This document shows, piece by piece, positions 6,955-7,527 of a DNA stretch of 7,527 bases. Location of the stretch: positions 1 through 7,527 of the forward strand of contig JAGSHA010000149.1 in assembly GCA_023954795.1 (NCBI GenBank), read 5' to 3'. How positions within the stretch are numbered: the first letter of the stretch is position 1; each line of letters opens with the position of its first letter. Source of the DNA: Oceanospirillaceae bacterium. GTDB lineage: Bacteria > Pseudomonadota > Gammaproteobacteria > Pseudomonadales > Balneatricaceae. The notes below the pieces were generated by a model. That model was not told where the DNA came from. It was given only the letters and a program-made list of their open reading frames with translations, and did not search any database. Position numbers and translations under genes: made by a program.

Positions 6955-6982
6955 AAGCACTGTGCATTGATATTGGTTAGTT

Positions 6983-7527
6983 ATGAACTCTCAATCTGAA
7001 CAACAAAAACAAGCACTGATTGATGACTTCGGCCGCCGCGTTGATTATGTCCGTTTATCGGTGACCGATCGCTGCGACTTCCGCTGTGTATATTGCATGA
7101 GCGAGAAGATGGAGTTTCTGCCTAAGCAGCAGGTGCTGACACTCGAAGAGATCTACAACGTTGCCGCATCGTTTTCTGATCTGGGTGTTAAAAAAATTCG
7201 CCTGACAGGCGGTGAACCGCTGGTACGCCGTGGCGTGATGGACCTGATTCGTGAGATCGGCAAGCTGCCGGTGGATCTGGTGATTACCACTAACGGTTCC
7301 CAGCTGGGGCATATGGCCGGTGATCTGAAAGACGCGGGTGTATCCCGCCTCAATATCAGCCTCGACAGCCTGCAGCGTGATCGTTTTCAGCGTATGACCC
7401 GCAGCGACAAACTTGAACAGGTACTGACGGGCATCGATGCCGCACGCGAAGCTGGCTTTGAGCGTATCAAGCTGAATGCTGTGGTGATGCGCGGTCGTAA
7501 TGATGACGAAGTGTTGGATCTGGTCGA
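6983..7527 (+). CDS. moaA: GTP 3',8-cyclase MoaA, 3'-truncated by window edge
   Basis: Radical SAM enzyme that, with MoaC, converts GTP to cyclic pyranopterin monophosphate, the first step of molybdenum cofactor synthesis, in the cytoplasm. The visible 181 codons cover the N-terminal part of a family of about 325-330 aa. The start of the radical SAM domain reads VRLSVTDRCDFRCVYCM, with the SAM-cluster ligands C31, C35 and C38. The GGEP motif is at 76-79 within IRLTGGEPLVRRG. TTNGSQL, NISLDSLQ and IKLNAVVMRG follow in the family order. The second C-terminal [4Fe-4S] cluster lies beyond the edge. ATG 6983 is the first possible start after an in-frame TGA at 6968; the Shine-Dalgarno is poor. The frame has no stop to the end of the window. 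It probably supplies Moco to the formate dehydrogenase among other enzymes; the linkage is by position. Confidence 0.97.
   Translation, partial: MNSQSEQQKQALIDDFGRRVDYVRLSVTDRCDFRCVYCMSEKMEFLPKQQVLTLEEIYNVAASFSDLGVKKIRLTGGEPLVRRGVMDLIREIGKLPVDLVITTNGSQLGHMAGDLKDAGVSRLNISLDSLQRDRFQRMTRSDKLEQVLTGIDAAREAGFERIKLNAVVMRGRNDDEVLDLV

Noticed and set aside
6938..6956. AT-rich near-palindrome around AGATCT upstream of moaA
   Set aside because: Only the central 8 bases (TAGATCTA) are symmetrical; the flanks do not pair, so it is more likely just the AT-rich promoter stretch.
7055..7312. Minus-strand open frame of 85 codons near the right end
   Set aside because: It is antisense to moaA, whose radical SAM motifs are unmistakable on the + strand.

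Overview
The window looks like ordinary chromosome of a heterotrophic gammaproteobacterium. The gene content, the SirB-family protein and the moderate, slightly GC-rich base composition (judged by eye) fit a marine or Oceanospirillales-like lineage, but the genus cannot be fixed from sequence alone. All genes look intact apart from the two cut by the window edges. No insertion sequence, tRNA, rRNA, CRISPR array or phage gene is visible.

Region 1 (2-5374, + strand) is the operon for a soluble, cytoplasmic, NAD+-dependent, molybdenum-containing formate dehydrogenase of the FdsGBACD type. The order is fdsB (diaphorase subunit, 5' end missing), fdsA (catalytic subunit, Cys form, about 960 aa), fdhD/fdsC (sulfur-transfer and cofactor chaperone) and the short fdsD. 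The genes abut (2, 0 and 16 nt gaps). fdsG is expected just left of the window. Formate is oxidised at the bis-MGD site of FdsA, electrons pass along iron-sulfur clusters to FMN in FdsB, and NAD+ is reduced. Enzymes of this family can also run in reverse as CO2 reductases.

Region 2 (5375-6455) is an intergenic stretch with a weak terminator, then a promoter whose -35 box sits inside a palindrome, then a stand-alone RmlD-like extended short-chain dehydrogenase. No rhamnose or O-antigen genes lie beside it, so its role is open.

Region 3 (6456-6859) holds a SirB2-family four-helix membrane protein on the minus strand, convergent with the rmlD-like gene across a hairpin.

Region 4 (6860-7527) is a divergent promoter region and the first 181 codons of moaA, the radical-SAM GTP 3',8-cyclase that starts molybdenum cofactor synthesis. 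The gene runs off the right edge. A molybdoenzyme, its cofactor chaperone and the first Moco biosynthesis gene thus lie within 7.5 kb, a plausible functional neighbourhood, although moaA probably has its own promoter. I see no convincing previously undescribed system. The least explained items are the isolated RmlD-like gene with its palindromic promoter and the SirB-like gene.
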